NCBI GenBank assembly: GCA_002376235.1
Contig: DFNX01000009.1
Coordinates: 61,679-125,678, forward strand
DNA: 64,000 nt
Direction: 5' to 3'
Source: Neorhizobium sp. UBA3556
GTDB lineage: Bacteria; Pseudomonadota; Alphaproteobacteria; Rhizobiales; Rhizobiaceae
A program made the translations under genes and the position numbers. Below are positions 51,619-59,969 of this stretch, piece after piece (positions within the stretch are counted from its first letter, which is position 1; each line of letters starts with the position of its first letter). The notes under the pieces were generated by a model. That model ran no database searches. It worked only from the letters and a program-made list of their open reading frames with translations, and was not told the DNA's origin.

Positions 51619-53127
51619 ATGTCGATCACGGCCAATTGGGACAAGGCGCAACAGGCTGTCAGGAAATTCACTGACGGATGGGGTGCTGATCAGCCCGGTG
51701 GTGCAGTGATCGGCTTCGACGCTCATGGCATTCGTTTTGCGGAAATCGGCGGCGTCGAAAGCCTCTCCACCATGGCGCCCTTCGGCGTCGATACGGTCGT
51801 GCGTTACGCCTCCGTCACCAAGCACGCTTTCTGCGCCATGGTGCTTTCGCATCCTGACGTCATCGGCCTCGACGACACGCTCGGCCAGCATCTGCCCGAG
51901 CTGCAGGAACCATTGGCGAGTGTCACCGTAGGCCGCGCTCTCGATATGAGCGGCGGCCTGCCCGACACCCGCGAATGCCTCTCACTTCTCGGCCTTTCGG
52001 TCTATACCGAAACCAAGGCCGGCCCGCTGATGGACTATCTGGCCCGCCAGACGCGCCTGAACTACGAAGCCGGCACCGAGATCTCCTATTCCAACACCGG
52101 CTATCGCCTGGTCGAAACGGCACTTGAGCGCAAGGGCCTGTTCTTCCGCGACTTCATCCGCGATGCAGGCACAAAAGCTGGCGCCACGCTTGATGCTCCA
52201 GACGTCTGGAACGATGCCGTCGCCGGTCTCGTGCCGGGCTATTGGCATGATGGCGAAAAATGGCAGCTCTCCGCCGCCGGCCTGCATATCTCCGCCTCCG
52301 GCAGCATGACCGGCAGCGCCACAAGCCTCGCCAACTGGCTGCGCCTTCTGCTCTCCGGCAAAGCCCCTTTCGCCGGCACACTAGGTCGCCTCGCCGCACC
52401 GCGTGCGCTTTCGGATGGCCGTGAAAGTGGTTATGGCCTCGGCATATGCCGCACGACACTGGGCAATCGCGAATTCACCGGCCATGGCGGTTCGCATCCC
52501 GGCTACAAGACCTATTTCCTTCTCGATCAGGGAAATGAGAGCGGTTTCGTCATCGTCTCCAACCGTGAAGACACCAACGGCAGCAAGATCGCGCAGACGG
52601 CCATGGCCGCCCTGTTCGGCCTCCCCCTGCCCGTCCCTTCCTCTGCCTTGACCGATGGCCTTTACGCCACCGAAACCGGCCCTTTCTGGATCGAGGTCAA
52701 GGGATCCAGCGTCAACTGGCTCGACGCCGATACCGCAGTTTATGAAGACGACGACGGTTATGTCTCGTCCTTCTCCGCCACATCCCCCATGCGTCTGAAG
52801 ATGGACGGCACGGCGATCGTCGGCCAGATCGGCTACCCAGCCCGCCGCTTCCACCCGGCTGTCGATACAGGCGTTCCGGCCTCACTTTCGGGCCGCTGGT
52901 TTTCCGATGAAGGCGCCACGTTCGAGATCGAAGGCGAAAATCTCGTCATGGGTGTCGGCCCGGTCCGTCACCGCATGCCGCTGACGGCGCTCGGCAACGG
53001 CCGTTTCCTCTTCACCCTGAAGGACGGCCCCTGGACGAAGCGCGTCTGCCTGCACCTACTGTCCGAAAACCGTCTCGAACTCGTGTTATCCCGCGCTCGA
53101 ATGATCGAATATAGCCGGACAAGCTGA
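51619..53127 (+). CDS. Serine beta-lactamase-fold hydrolase, D-aminopeptidase-like
   Basis: 502-aa serine hydrolase of the penicillin-binding-protein/beta-lactamase fold (peptidase S12 type). The catalytic SxxK is SVTK (Ser65, Lys68), YxN is YSN (Tyr157-Asn159), and the third box is HGG (in FTGHGGSHPGYKT). From about residue 335 two beta-rich C-terminal domains follow. This domain plan and length match the D-aminopeptidase of Ochrobactrum (520 aa, catalytic Ser62/Lys65 as I recall), which releases N-terminal D-residues. No signal peptide is present, so it would act on imported peptides. GGAG lies upstream of the ATG. Other S12 esterases remain possible. Confidence 0.82.
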   Translation: MSITANWDKAQQAVRKFTDGWGADQPGGAVIGFDAHGIRFAEIGGVESLSTMAPFGVDTVVRYASVTKHAFCAMVLSHPDVIGLDDTLGQHLPELQEPLASVTVGRALDMSGGLPDTRECLSLLGLSVYTETKAGPLMDYLARQTRLNYEAGTEISYSNTGYRLVETALERKGLFFRDFIRDAGTKAGATLDAPDVWNDAVAGLVPGYWHDGEKWQLSAAGLHISASGSMTGSATSLANWLRLLLSGKAPFAGTLGRLAAPRALSDGRESGYGLGICRTTLGNREFTGHGGSHPGYKTYFLLDQGNESGFVIVSNREDTNGSKIAQTAMAALFGLPLPVPSSALTDGLYATETGPFWIEVKGSSVNWLDADTAVYEDDDGYVSSFSATSPMRLKMDGTAIVGQIGYPARRFHPAVDTGVPASLSGRWFSDEGATFEIEGENLVMGVGPVRHRMPLTALGNGRFLFTLKDGPWTKRVCLHLLSENRLELVLSRARMIEYSRTS

Positions 53128-53189
53128 TTGCATTTTCCCGCCGATGGGACCAATGCAGGACCGCAGACGGTTTTGTTTTGGAGTGTTCG

Positions 53190-54074
53190 GTGGAAGTCAA
53201 ATGGCTTGAGGATTTTCTGGCGCTCGCCCAGACGCTCAATTTTTCCAAGGCAGCGGACGAGCGCAATGTCACTCAATCTGCCTTCAGCCGTCGTATCAAG
53301 CAGCTGGAGGCCTGGGTCGGCACCAGCCTGATCGACCGCGCCACATATCCATCCCGCCTTACGGAAGCCGGTCATCGCTTCGTGCCCGTTGCCGAGCAGA
53401 CGCTGCAGAACCTCTATCAGGCCCGCCGCAACCTGCAGCATGAAGAAGGCAATGACGCCCGCACCGTGACGCTGACGGCGCTGCACACACTGTCCTTCAC
53501 CTTCTTCCCGGACTGGCTGACGAACCTGAGCGACAAGCTCGGACCGCTCGTTTCCAACATGCGGCCGGATTCCGGCAGCATGGAGGAAAATCTCAACTCG
53601 CTGATCGACGGCGATTCCGATTTTCTTCTGACCTACCAGAACCTTCACGTGCCGATGCTGCTCGATCCGCAATTCGAGCACCACACGCTGGGAGCCGAAA
53701 CCATCATCCCCGTCAGCGCGCCAGACAGCAAGGGCGCGCCGCTGCACCGGGTCGAGCCGGACTTCGCCCATGTGAGCTATCAGAAGACGTCATTTTTCGG
53801 CCAGTTGATGGCCGGCGCTCTGGCGACACGCCTGCCGGCGGACAATCGCGTCCATGTCGGCAGTCATTCGATCGGCCTGAAAAGCATGGTCCTGGCCGGC
53901 TGGGGCCTCGCATGGATGCCCGAAAGCCTTGCCAATGCGGAACTTGCGGACGGCTACCTTGTGCGTGCCGCAGAAAAGGACTGGGATCTCGCAGTCGAGA
54001 TCAGGCTCTATCGCTCGAAGGAAAACCGGCGGCCTATCGTCAAACGCATCTGGGATACATTGGCCGCCGGTTGA
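53190..54074 (+). CDS. LysR family transcriptional regulator
   Basis: 294-aa regulator with an N-terminal helix-turn-helix (VEVKWLEDFLALAQTLNFSKAADE, QSAFSRRIKQLEAW) and a LysR-type effector domain. I chose the GTG at 53190 because GGAG lies 6 nt upstream and the protein then opens with the usual VKWLEDFLALA. It follows the D-aminopeptidase-like gene in the same direction and is convergent with the D-amino-acid transaminase gene, so it likely regulates this peptide cluster. Confidence 0.9.
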   Translation: MEVKWLEDFLALAQTLNFSKAADERNVTQSAFSRRIKQLEAWVGTSLIDRATYPSRLTEAGHRFVPVAEQTLQNLYQARRNLQHEEGNDARTVTLTALHTLSFTFFPDWLTNLSDKLGPLVSNMRPDSGSMEENLNSLIDGDSDFLLTYQNLHVPMLLDPQFEHHTLGAETIIPVSAPDSKGAPLHRVEPDFAHVSYQKTSFFGQLMAGALATRLPADNRVHVGSHSIGLKSMVLAGWGLAWMPESLANAELADGYLVRAAEKDWDLAVEIRLYRSKENRRPIVKRIWDTLAAG

Positions 54075-54084
54075 GTGTTACCTC

Positions 54085-54951
54085 TTAGACCGCCGTGCGG
54101 CGGGCATTGTCCATGTAGAGTTCACGCAAACGCTTGAACATCGCACCCGGCTTGCCGTCACCAACGGGCTTGCCGTCGATCGAGGTGATCGGCACGATGA
54201 AGTTGGAGGCGCTGGTGAGGCAAGCCTCGCGCGCAGCCATGGCTTCCTCGACTGTGAACAGACGCTCTTCGACGGTCAGCCCCTGTTCGCGTGCAAGCTC
54301 GAGTACGGCGAGACGCGTGCAACCCGGCAGGATGGCATTGCCGTTACCGCGGGTGACGATCTTGTCGTCATTGGTGATGATATAGGCCGTCGAAGACGCA
54401 CCTTCGGTGACGAACCCATCCTGAACCATCCAGGCCTCGTCGCAGCCTTCGGCCTTGGCGATCCGCTTGGCGAGAACCTGCGGCAGCAGGCAGACGGTCT
54501 TGATGTCGCGACGTTCCCAGCGCTGATCTGGCACGACCTTGACCTTCAGACCCTTTTCGACGGCAGCGACATGTTCCAGCGTCTTGGCTTGGGTGAAGAG
54601 CAGAAGCGTCGGTTCGAGATCTTCCGAATAGAGGAAATTCCGGTCTTCGGCGCCGCGCGTATATTGCAGGTAGATCACGCCTTCGGTCAGCTTGTTCTCT
54701 TCGACCAGGCGCTTTTCGATGGCGACGATCTCATCGGTCGAGATCGGCAGATGACCGCCGATCTCGCGCACGCTGCGCTCCAGCCGCGTCATGTGCAACG
54801 GGCTATCGATCAGCTTGCCATCAAGAACCGCGGTAACTTCATAAATGCCGTCACCGAAGAGAAAACCACGATCGAAGATCGAGACATGGGCTTCGTTTTC
54901 GGGCAGGAAAGCACCGTTCAGGTAGACGATGCGGGGCGTTGCGGCAGGCAT
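54085..54951 (-). CDS. D-amino-acid transaminase (class IV aminotransferase)
   Basis: 288-aa PLP enzyme that moves the amino group between D-amino acids and 2-oxo acids. The opening RIVYLNGAFLPENEAHVSIFDRGFLFGDGIYE is the class IV start. YLQYTRGAEDRNF, the PLP-lysine segment RDIKTVCLLPQVLAK and EGASSTAYIITND match D-alanine aminotransferases rather than branched-chain enzymes. GGAG 6 nt before the ATG at 54951 decides the start. It lies 25 bp after the DmpA-type peptidase gene, forming an operon. Confidence 0.88.
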   Translation of the reverse strand: MPAATPRIVYLNGAFLPENEAHVSIFDRGFLFGDGIYEVTAVLDGKLIDSPLHMTRLERSVREIGGHLPISTDEIVAIEKRLVEENKLTEGVIYLQYTRGAEDRNFLYSEDLEPTLLLFTQAKTLEHVAAVEKGLKVKVVPDQRWERRDIKTVCLLPQVLAKRIAKAEGCDEAWMVQDGFVTEGASSTAYIITNDDKIVTRGNGNAILPGCTRLAVLELAREQGLTVEERLFTVEEAMAAREACLTSASNFIVPITSIDGKPVGDGKPGAMFKRLRELYMDNARRTAV

Positions 54952-54976
54952 TAAGAACTCCAGTTTTCGTGAAAAT

Positions 54977-56026
54977 TCAGCGGCGCTTGAGCGCGTCAAG
55001 AGAAATGGCTTCGATGGTCGAGGCCTTGTCCGTCCCGGCATTGTAGCCATGGATCGTTTTTGCCATCGTCATCGAGTTGATAATCGCCTCCTCGGTTGCC
55101 TCGATCACCGCTTCGAAAAGCGGCGAGACGACATCGTTGGAGAGAACCGGATAGTGAGCGACCGCCTTGCGGCGCTCGGGCGTGCGACGCACCTCTTCAG
55201 CGGTTGAGAACGCCAGCGCATAATCGCCCGAACCGTTGCTGAGCGCAGCGCCCGTGCGCGCCAGACCGCCAAAGCAGCGCTCGGCAAGGCGCTTGAGATT
55301 GCGTGAGCAGAGCGGCGCATCGGTCGCAACGATCATGACGATCGAGCCGTCCTTGTCATGGGCGCCTTCCGCGTCATAAGGCTTGCCGGCAACCATCAGC
55401 TTGCCGCCGTAATTGGACTGAACCAGCACGCCGATTGTGTAATCAGCACCACCGGCCTTCACAACGCGCGAACTGGTGCCGATGCCGCCCTTGAGACCGA
55501 AGGCAACCGTGCCGGTGCCGGCGCCGACAGCACCTTCCTCGACCGGGCCGGTCTTTGCCGCAGCAAGCGCTGCCGTCATTTCATCGACAGTCGGACGCGC
55601 AGCACGAATATCGTTCAGCCGGGAATCGTTGGTTTCGCCGACGACGGCATTCAAAGACACGACCCGCTCATTGCCGGCCTGCGCCAGCGTGTGGCGATTG
55701 ATCGCCTCGATGGCGCGCCCGACACCGAGCGTATTGGTCAGCAGGATCGGCGTCTCGATCTCACCCAGTTCGGCAATCTGCGTCGAGCCCGCGAACTTGC
55801 CGAACCCGTTGAACACGGCAAGCGCTGCCGGCACCTTTTCCTGAAACAGGTTGCCGGAATGCGGCAGGATCGCCGTCGCACCGGTACGGGTGCGATCTCC
55901 CTCGACACAGATCACATGACCAACAGAAACACCCGCGACATCGGTGATCGCGTTTAGCGCGCCCGGCGCGTAATGGCCGATGGCGATACCAAGGTCACGC
56001 AGGCGGGCGCGAGTATCGTTGCTCAT
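54977..56026 (-). CDS. P1 family peptidase (DmpA-like L-aminopeptidase/D-esterase)
   Basis: 349-aa N-terminal-nucleophile-type hydrolase that matures by cutting itself. The cleavage site is visible as KDGSIVMIVATDAPL, with Ser228 the predicted new N-terminal nucleophile (Ser250 in Ochrobactrum DmpA, from memory). ITDVAGVSVGHVICVEG, GAGTGTVAFGLKGGIGTSSRVV and the conserved NSNYGG-like QSNYGGKL also match. DmpA cleaves L-amino-acid amides and D-alanine amides and esters. The start at 56026 gives the family length. First gene of a leftward two-gene operon with the D-amino-acid transaminase. Confidence 0.9.
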   Translation of the reverse strand: MSNDTRARLRDLGIAIGHYAPGALNAITDVAGVSVGHVICVEGDRTRTGATAILPHSGNLFQEKVPAALAVFNGFGKFAGSTQIAELGEIETPILLTNTLGVGRAIEAINRHTLAQAGNERVVSLNAVVGETNDSRLNDIRAARPTVDEMTAALAAAKTGPVEEGAVGAGTGTVAFGLKGGIGTSSRVVKAGGADYTIGVLVQSNYGGKLMVAGKPYDAEGAHDKDGSIVMIVATDAPLCSRNLKRLAERCFGGLARTGAALSNGSGDYALAFSTAEEVRRTPERRKAVAHYPVLSNDVVSPLFEAVIEATEEAIINSMTMAKTIHGYNAGTDKASTIEAISLDALKRR

Positions 56027-56391
56027 GAAATTATCCCGGTCTCGATTAGTCAGGGAGACTACTTCAGGCCGGTCATGATCGGCACAACAAAAACGGAATA
56101 GTTTCAGACCGGCTTTGCAAGACGATAGCCGATCACAGAGCCTCCCCACCTCGCGCGCCGAAAGCAGCAGCGAGCGAATTGTCGGGAACGATCGGATAGG
56201 ATGCGTGTCCCTCGATAACGAGAGCCACAACCGCCGAAACAAAAATGTACACGTGTACATTTTTGTCATCTGGCTGTTGTGAAGCGCTCCTAGTGTCCGC
56301 CTCGTTCAGGATCAACTCCTCGCTTTCCCGCCCGGATAACGCTGTATGCGACCGGCCCGGAGGAAGTGAGATCGCTTATCGGGGATAAGTC
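56027..56391. other. Intergenic control region between DmpA-like peptidase and phosphodiester importer operon
   Basis: This 365-bp stretch has no convincing gene. It holds a perfect 28-bp palindrome (56239-56266) and, just before the binding-protein ATG, a small hairpin (CTTATC at 56375-56380, GATAAG at 56384-56389) that overlaps the ribosome site GGGGA. A GGAGGAA further left (56359-56365) has no start codon at useful distance. Confidence 0.5.
56239..56266. promoter_or_regulatory. Perfect 28-bp palindrome, probable operator
   Basis: The half-site ACAAAAATGTACAC is followed at once by its exact reverse complement. The core TGTACACGTGTACA resembles LacI-family operators. It lies about 126 bp upstream of the importer operon, whose sixth gene product from here carries a LacI DNA-binding domain. 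Binding by that protein is inferred. Confidence 0.6.
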
Positions 56392-57747
56392 ATGACCGTA
56401 CTTCCGCGTTTCAAATCCGCCGTCCTGGCAACGGTGTTGCTGGCATCGACGGCAACCTTTGCCATGGCCAAGGATGTTACCATTTCCGTCTGGGCCGGCG
56501 GCACCGGCCCGACCAATGATTACCGTATCGAAGCCATCAAGATGGCCGCCGACGTCGTTTCGCGTCAGGCAAAGATTCGTGGCGAAGATCTCACCATCAA
56601 GATCGAATCCCAGACCTGGACCGGTTGGGACGATTTCAAGCAGGCCGTGACGCTGGCCGCAGAATCCGGCAAGGCGCCGAACATCATCGTTTCCGGCCAT
56701 GAGGACATCGGCCCCTGGTCGCAATCCGGCCTTCTGCGCCCGATCGAGGACTATGTCGATTTCGATGCCTGGCCGCTCAATCAGCTCTACCCGAACCTGA
56801 TCGACGTCTCCTCCTATGACGGCCGTATCTGGGGCATTCCGCAGGATGCCGAAGCGCGCCCCTTCTTCTTCTCCAAGGCACATCTGAAGGCTATCGGTTA
56901 TTCGGATGCCGATATCGAAGCGCTGCCGGCCAAGGTAGAAAGCGGCGAATACACGCTCTATTCAATGCTCGATGACGCCAAGAAGATGCAGGATGCCAAG
57001 GTCGTAGAACCCGGCAAGGGTTTCATGCCGCGCCCGAACAACGGCACCGATTACTGGCAGTTCTACCAGAGCTTCGGCGGCGAGATGGTCGATGCGGAAT
57101 CCGGCAAGCTGGTGCTCGACCGTCAGGCGCTGACCGGCATGTACCAGTTTTTCGTCGATGCGGTTGAAAAGGGCGTCGTTCCGGCCACCTATCTCGGCAC
57201 CACGTGGGATACCTGGCATCAGGCCGTCGCAGGCGACAAGGCCGGTATCTGGCACGGCGGCACCTGGCACAAGGCAGAATGGGAAGCCAAGTGGGGCCTG
57301 AAGGACTTCTTCGGCCAGATGCAATACAGCCTGATCCCGGCCGGCAACGAAAAGGGCCGCGCCAATACGATCACTCACCCGCTCGTCTATCTCCTGTCGA
57401 CCGGCGGTACGGATGAGGATGCGACGCTCGCAGCCGAGCTGATCACTACCGCATCCGAGCCTTACATCAACGCTCTGCACGCGGTGAAATCGGGCCATCT
57501 CGCCATCGGTTCGGCCGAAGCGACGATCCCCTTCTATGCCAACGACCGCTGGACGACGGTTGCGACCGAAGGCCTGCTGCCGAAGGCGAATGCCATCCCG
57601 AATAACAGCGATTTCGGCGTCGTTTGGAAGGCTATGTACAAGGGGCTCGAAGCCTCCTGGACCAAGACCAACTCCGTCGCCGATGCCGTCAAGGCAGTCG
57701 AGACGGAAGTGCGCAACGCACTCGGCGACAAGATCGTCATCCGCTGA
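56392..57747 (+). CDS. Extracellular solute-binding protein, family 1 (CUT1 importer)
   Basis: 451-aa periplasmic receptor. A Sec signal peptide (FKSAVLATVLLASTATFAMA, cut before KDVTIS) precedes a family-1 body (SVWAGGTGPTNDYRIEAIKMA, IWGIPQDAEARPFFFSKAHL). The operon continues with a glycerophosphodiesterase-LacI fusion and an inositol-monophosphatase-family enzyme, which suggests a phosphodiester of a sugar or polyol as ligand. A hairpin follows the stop. Confidence 0.92.
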   Translation: MTVLPRFKSAVLATVLLASTATFAMAKDVTISVWAGGTGPTNDYRIEAIKMAADVVSRQAKIRGEDLTIKIESQTWTGWDDFKQAVTLAAESGKAPNIIVSGHEDIGPWSQSGLLRPIEDYVDFDAWPLNQLYPNLIDVSSYDGRIWGIPQDAEARPFFFSKAHLKAIGYSDADIEALPAKVESGEYTLYSMLDDAKKMQDAKVVEPGKGFMPRPNNGTDYWQFYQSFGGEMVDAESGKLVLDRQALTGMYQFFVDAVEKGVVPATYLGTTWDTWHQAVAGDKAGIWHGGTWHKAEWEAKWGLKDFFGQMQYSLIPAGNEKGRANTITHPLVYLLSTGGTDEDATLAAELITTASEPYINALHAVKSGHLAIGSAEATIPFYANDRWTTVATEGLLPKANAIPNNSDFGVVWKAMYKGLEASWTKTNSVADAVKAVETEVRNALGDKIVIR

Positions 57748-57759
57748 TCCCTTCCATCC

Positions 57760-57785
57760 ACCGGGCGGCGCAATTGCCGCCCGGT
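57760..57785 (+). terminator. Intercistronic hairpin after the binding-protein gene
   Basis: ACCGGGCGGC and GCCGCCCGGT make a perfect 10-bp stem with a 6-nt loop, 12 bases after the stop. No U-tract follows. It is the third such hairpin after a binding-protein gene in this window. Confidence 0.58.
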
Positions 57786-57809
57786 CCCTCTGCATTGCTT
57801 CGGGTTCCC

Positions 57810-59132
57810 ATGCGCACCTCTTCGCCTCACAGGGCACATCTCCTCGGCCTGGCCTTCATGACGCCGGCCATGGTTCTGCTTCTCGGCTTCTTCTTTCTGC
57901 CGGTCGTGCTGACCAGCGTCTTCGCCTTCACCAACATGAGCACGGCAACCGGCATTTCCGGCGGCTCCTATGTCGTGACCGGCAATCTTCTACGCTCACT
58001 CAAGGATGAGGGACTGGACGCCAAGACGATCGACACACTCGGCCAGTCGAGCTATGTCATCGATGAGGTGGGGCTGGACAAGGCGCGCGCAGCCGGCGTC
58101 GATGTAAAATTCGTCACCGAGATCGCAGAAAGGCTGAAAGACCGGTCCTTCACCAGTTCCACGGCCTTCGAACGCGAACTGAAAACACTGCCGTCACGCC
58201 CGACGCGGGTGCGCGACCTGAAGATCACGGCCAGCGCATTCGAGCAATCGGTTCTCAACGTGCGTTACCCCAGCCGCGGCGAGATGGAAGCGGCGCTTTC
58301 GCATATGCTCGAAAATCCGCAGGAAGGCGCGATCGAAAAGATCGCAACTGCAAGTTATACCGGTTGGACTTGGACGACCGAGAATTTCAAGAACCTCATC
58401 ATCGCACCCGATACATGGCGCATCATCGGCAACACGGTCTTCTATGTGGTGCTGACGCTGGCATTCAACGTCCTGGTCGGCCTGTTTCTGGCCATCACCA
58501 CCTTCTATCTCCCGCCTGCGGGCTCCGGCTTCTTCAGCGTGCTCTGGCTTCTGCCGCGCATCACCCCGGTCGTGCTTTATGCCGTCATGTGGAAGTGGTT
58601 CACCTGGGAAGATGGTTTCGTCTTCAACATCGCCCAGGATCTTGGCCTTCCCGCCTTCAACTACATGAAGGGATCAGTCGCGAGCGCCTGGACGGTCGTC
58701 ATTCTCGTCAACGGCTTTGTCGGCGCTTCCTTCGGCATGATCCTGTTCTCCGGCGCGCTGAAAGCGATTCCAGTGCAGCAGCTTTGGGCAAGCGAAGTGG
58801 ACGGCGCCTCGCGCTGGCAGCAGATCCGCTACATCATCCTGCCGCATATGCGCTGGCCGATCCTCTTCGTCACCAGCTACCAGACACTGTCGCTTCTCTC
58901 CTCTTATGAACAGATCTGGCTCACCACCAATGGCGGCCCCGGCAGCACCACGACGGTCTGGGCGCTCGAAGCCTTCAAGACCGCGCTCAACAATTACACC
59001 GGCAACCTGCAATACGGCCTGGGCGCAGCCATGGCTCTCATCCTCGTCGCCGTCGGGCTGATCCTCTCCATCGTCTATCTCCGCCTCTTCCGCTTCGACG
59101 AGATGATGTCGAAGCCGAAGATCGAATTCTAA
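57810..59132 (+). CDS. CUT1 ABC transporter permease (MalF-like) with a periplasmic insertion
   Basis: 440-aa inner-membrane permease, about 130-140 residues longer than usual. After the first helix (LAFMTPAMVLLLGFFFLPVVLTSVFAF) comes a hydrophilic block of roughly residues 45-190, predicted periplasmic, rich in charged helical segments, before the permease core resumes at WRIIGNTVFYVVLTLAFNVLVG. The EAA loop is ASEVDGASRWQQIRYIILPHMRWPIL, followed by WLTTNGGPGSTTTVW. The placement recalls the P2 domain of E. coli MalF, which contacts the binding protein. The start is 62 bp after the receptor gene. Confidence 0.88.
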   Translation: MRTSSPHRAHLLGLAFMTPAMVLLLGFFFLPVVLTSVFAFTNMSTATGISGGSYVVTGNLLRSLKDEGLDAKTIDTLGQSSYVIDEVGLDKARAAGVDVKFVTEIAERLKDRSFTSSTAFERELKTLPSRPTRVRDLKITASAFEQSVLNVRYPSRGEMEAALSHMLENPQEGAIEKIATASYTGWTWTTENFKNLIIAPDTWRIIGNTVFYVVLTLAFNVLVGLFLAITTFYLPPAGSGFFSVLWLLPRITPVVLYAVMWKWFTWEDGFVFNIAQDLGLPAFNYMKGSVASAWTVVILVNGFVGASFGMILFSGALKAIPVQQLWASEVDGASRWQQIRYIILPHMRWPILFVTSYQTLSLLSSYEQIWLTTNGGPGSTTTVWALEAFKTALNNYTGNLQYGLGAAMALILVAVGLILSIVYLRLFRFDEMMSKPKIEF

Positions 59133-59144
59133 GGGAGGACGATC

Positions 59145-59969
59145 ATGACCCGCAATTTCGCCGCTTGGCCGATCATCCTGCTTTTGACCGTGCTCAGCCT
59201 GCCGCTGTTCATCATGTACCTGTTCCTGCTGGTCGACACGTTCAGCAACACATCACCCGGCTCGCTTCTGCCCAACGAGTTCACACTCGAACACTGGCGT
59301 TTCCTCATCGACCCGACCATTACCGGCGACGTGTGGAAGCCGACGCTGACGACAGTCATCTTCTCCACCAGCCTGATGATCATCGTCGTCTCCGTCTCGG
59401 CCACCGCCGGTTATGCGCTCTCGCGTCTGGCCCTTCCGTTCCGGCGCTTCGTCCTCTCCGGCATCATGGTCATGCATGCCTTCCCCTCGGTTACGCTCAT
59501 CATCGGCGTTTTCCTCGTCCTTCAGTTTGCCGGTCTCTACAACTCCCTGACCGGCGTCATTCTGGTGAAAGCCAGCCTGATGCTGCCTTTCGGCATCTGG
59601 ATCATGAAGGGCTTTTACGACGCCGTTCCATGGGAAATCGAAATGGCCGGCGTGCAGGATGGCGCAAGCCGCTTCACCGTCTGGCGGCGCATCATCCTGC
59701 CGCAGGTGAAACCGGGCCTTCTGTCGCTCGCCCTCTTCGCCTTCATCGATGGCTGGAGCGAATACATGCTGCCGCGGATTCTTGCCCCGTCCAGCGATTT
59801 CGAAGTCCTGTCCATGTATCTCAACACCGTGTCTGATCCCAATTCCAGCACCTATAATTTCAACATCTTCAAGTCGGTCGGGCTGTTCTACACGCTGCCG
59901 GTGCTCGCACTTTTCGTGCTGTTCCAGAACCGTCTCATGAACATTTTCGGCGGGGGCACCAAAGGCTGA
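59145..59969 (+). CDS. CUT1 ABC transporter permease (MalG-like)
   Basis: 274-aa inner-membrane permease. The first helix is WPIILLLTVLSLPLFIMYLFLL. The coupling loop WEIEMAGVQDGASRFTVWRRIILPQVKPGL is the EAA motif in slightly diverged form. The end (VLFQNRLMNIFGGGTKG) is typical. It shares a base with the ATPase start (TGATG). Confidence 0.92.
   Translation: MTRNFAAWPIILLLTVLSLPLFIMYLFLLVDTFSNTSPGSLLPNEFTLEHWRFLIDPTITGDVWKPTLTTVIFSTSLMIIVVSVSATAGYALSRLALPFRRFVLSGIMVMHAFPSVTLIIGVFLVLQFAGLYNSLTGVILVKASLMLPFGIWIMKGFYDAVPWEIEMAGVQDGASRFTVWRRIILPQVKPGLLSLALFAFIDGWSEYMLPRILAPSSDFEVLSMYLNTVSDPNSSTYNFNIFKSVGLFYTLPVLALFVLFQNRLMNIFGGGTKG

Noticed and set aside
54977..56269. 430-codon version of the P1 peptidase
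   Set aside because: The first 81 codons have no family likeness; the ATG at 56026 gives the usual DmpA length.
56133..56315. 60-codon open frame on the minus strand across the 28-bp palindrome
   Set aside because: No ribosome site, no recognisable motif, and it covers a clear control region; most likely chance.
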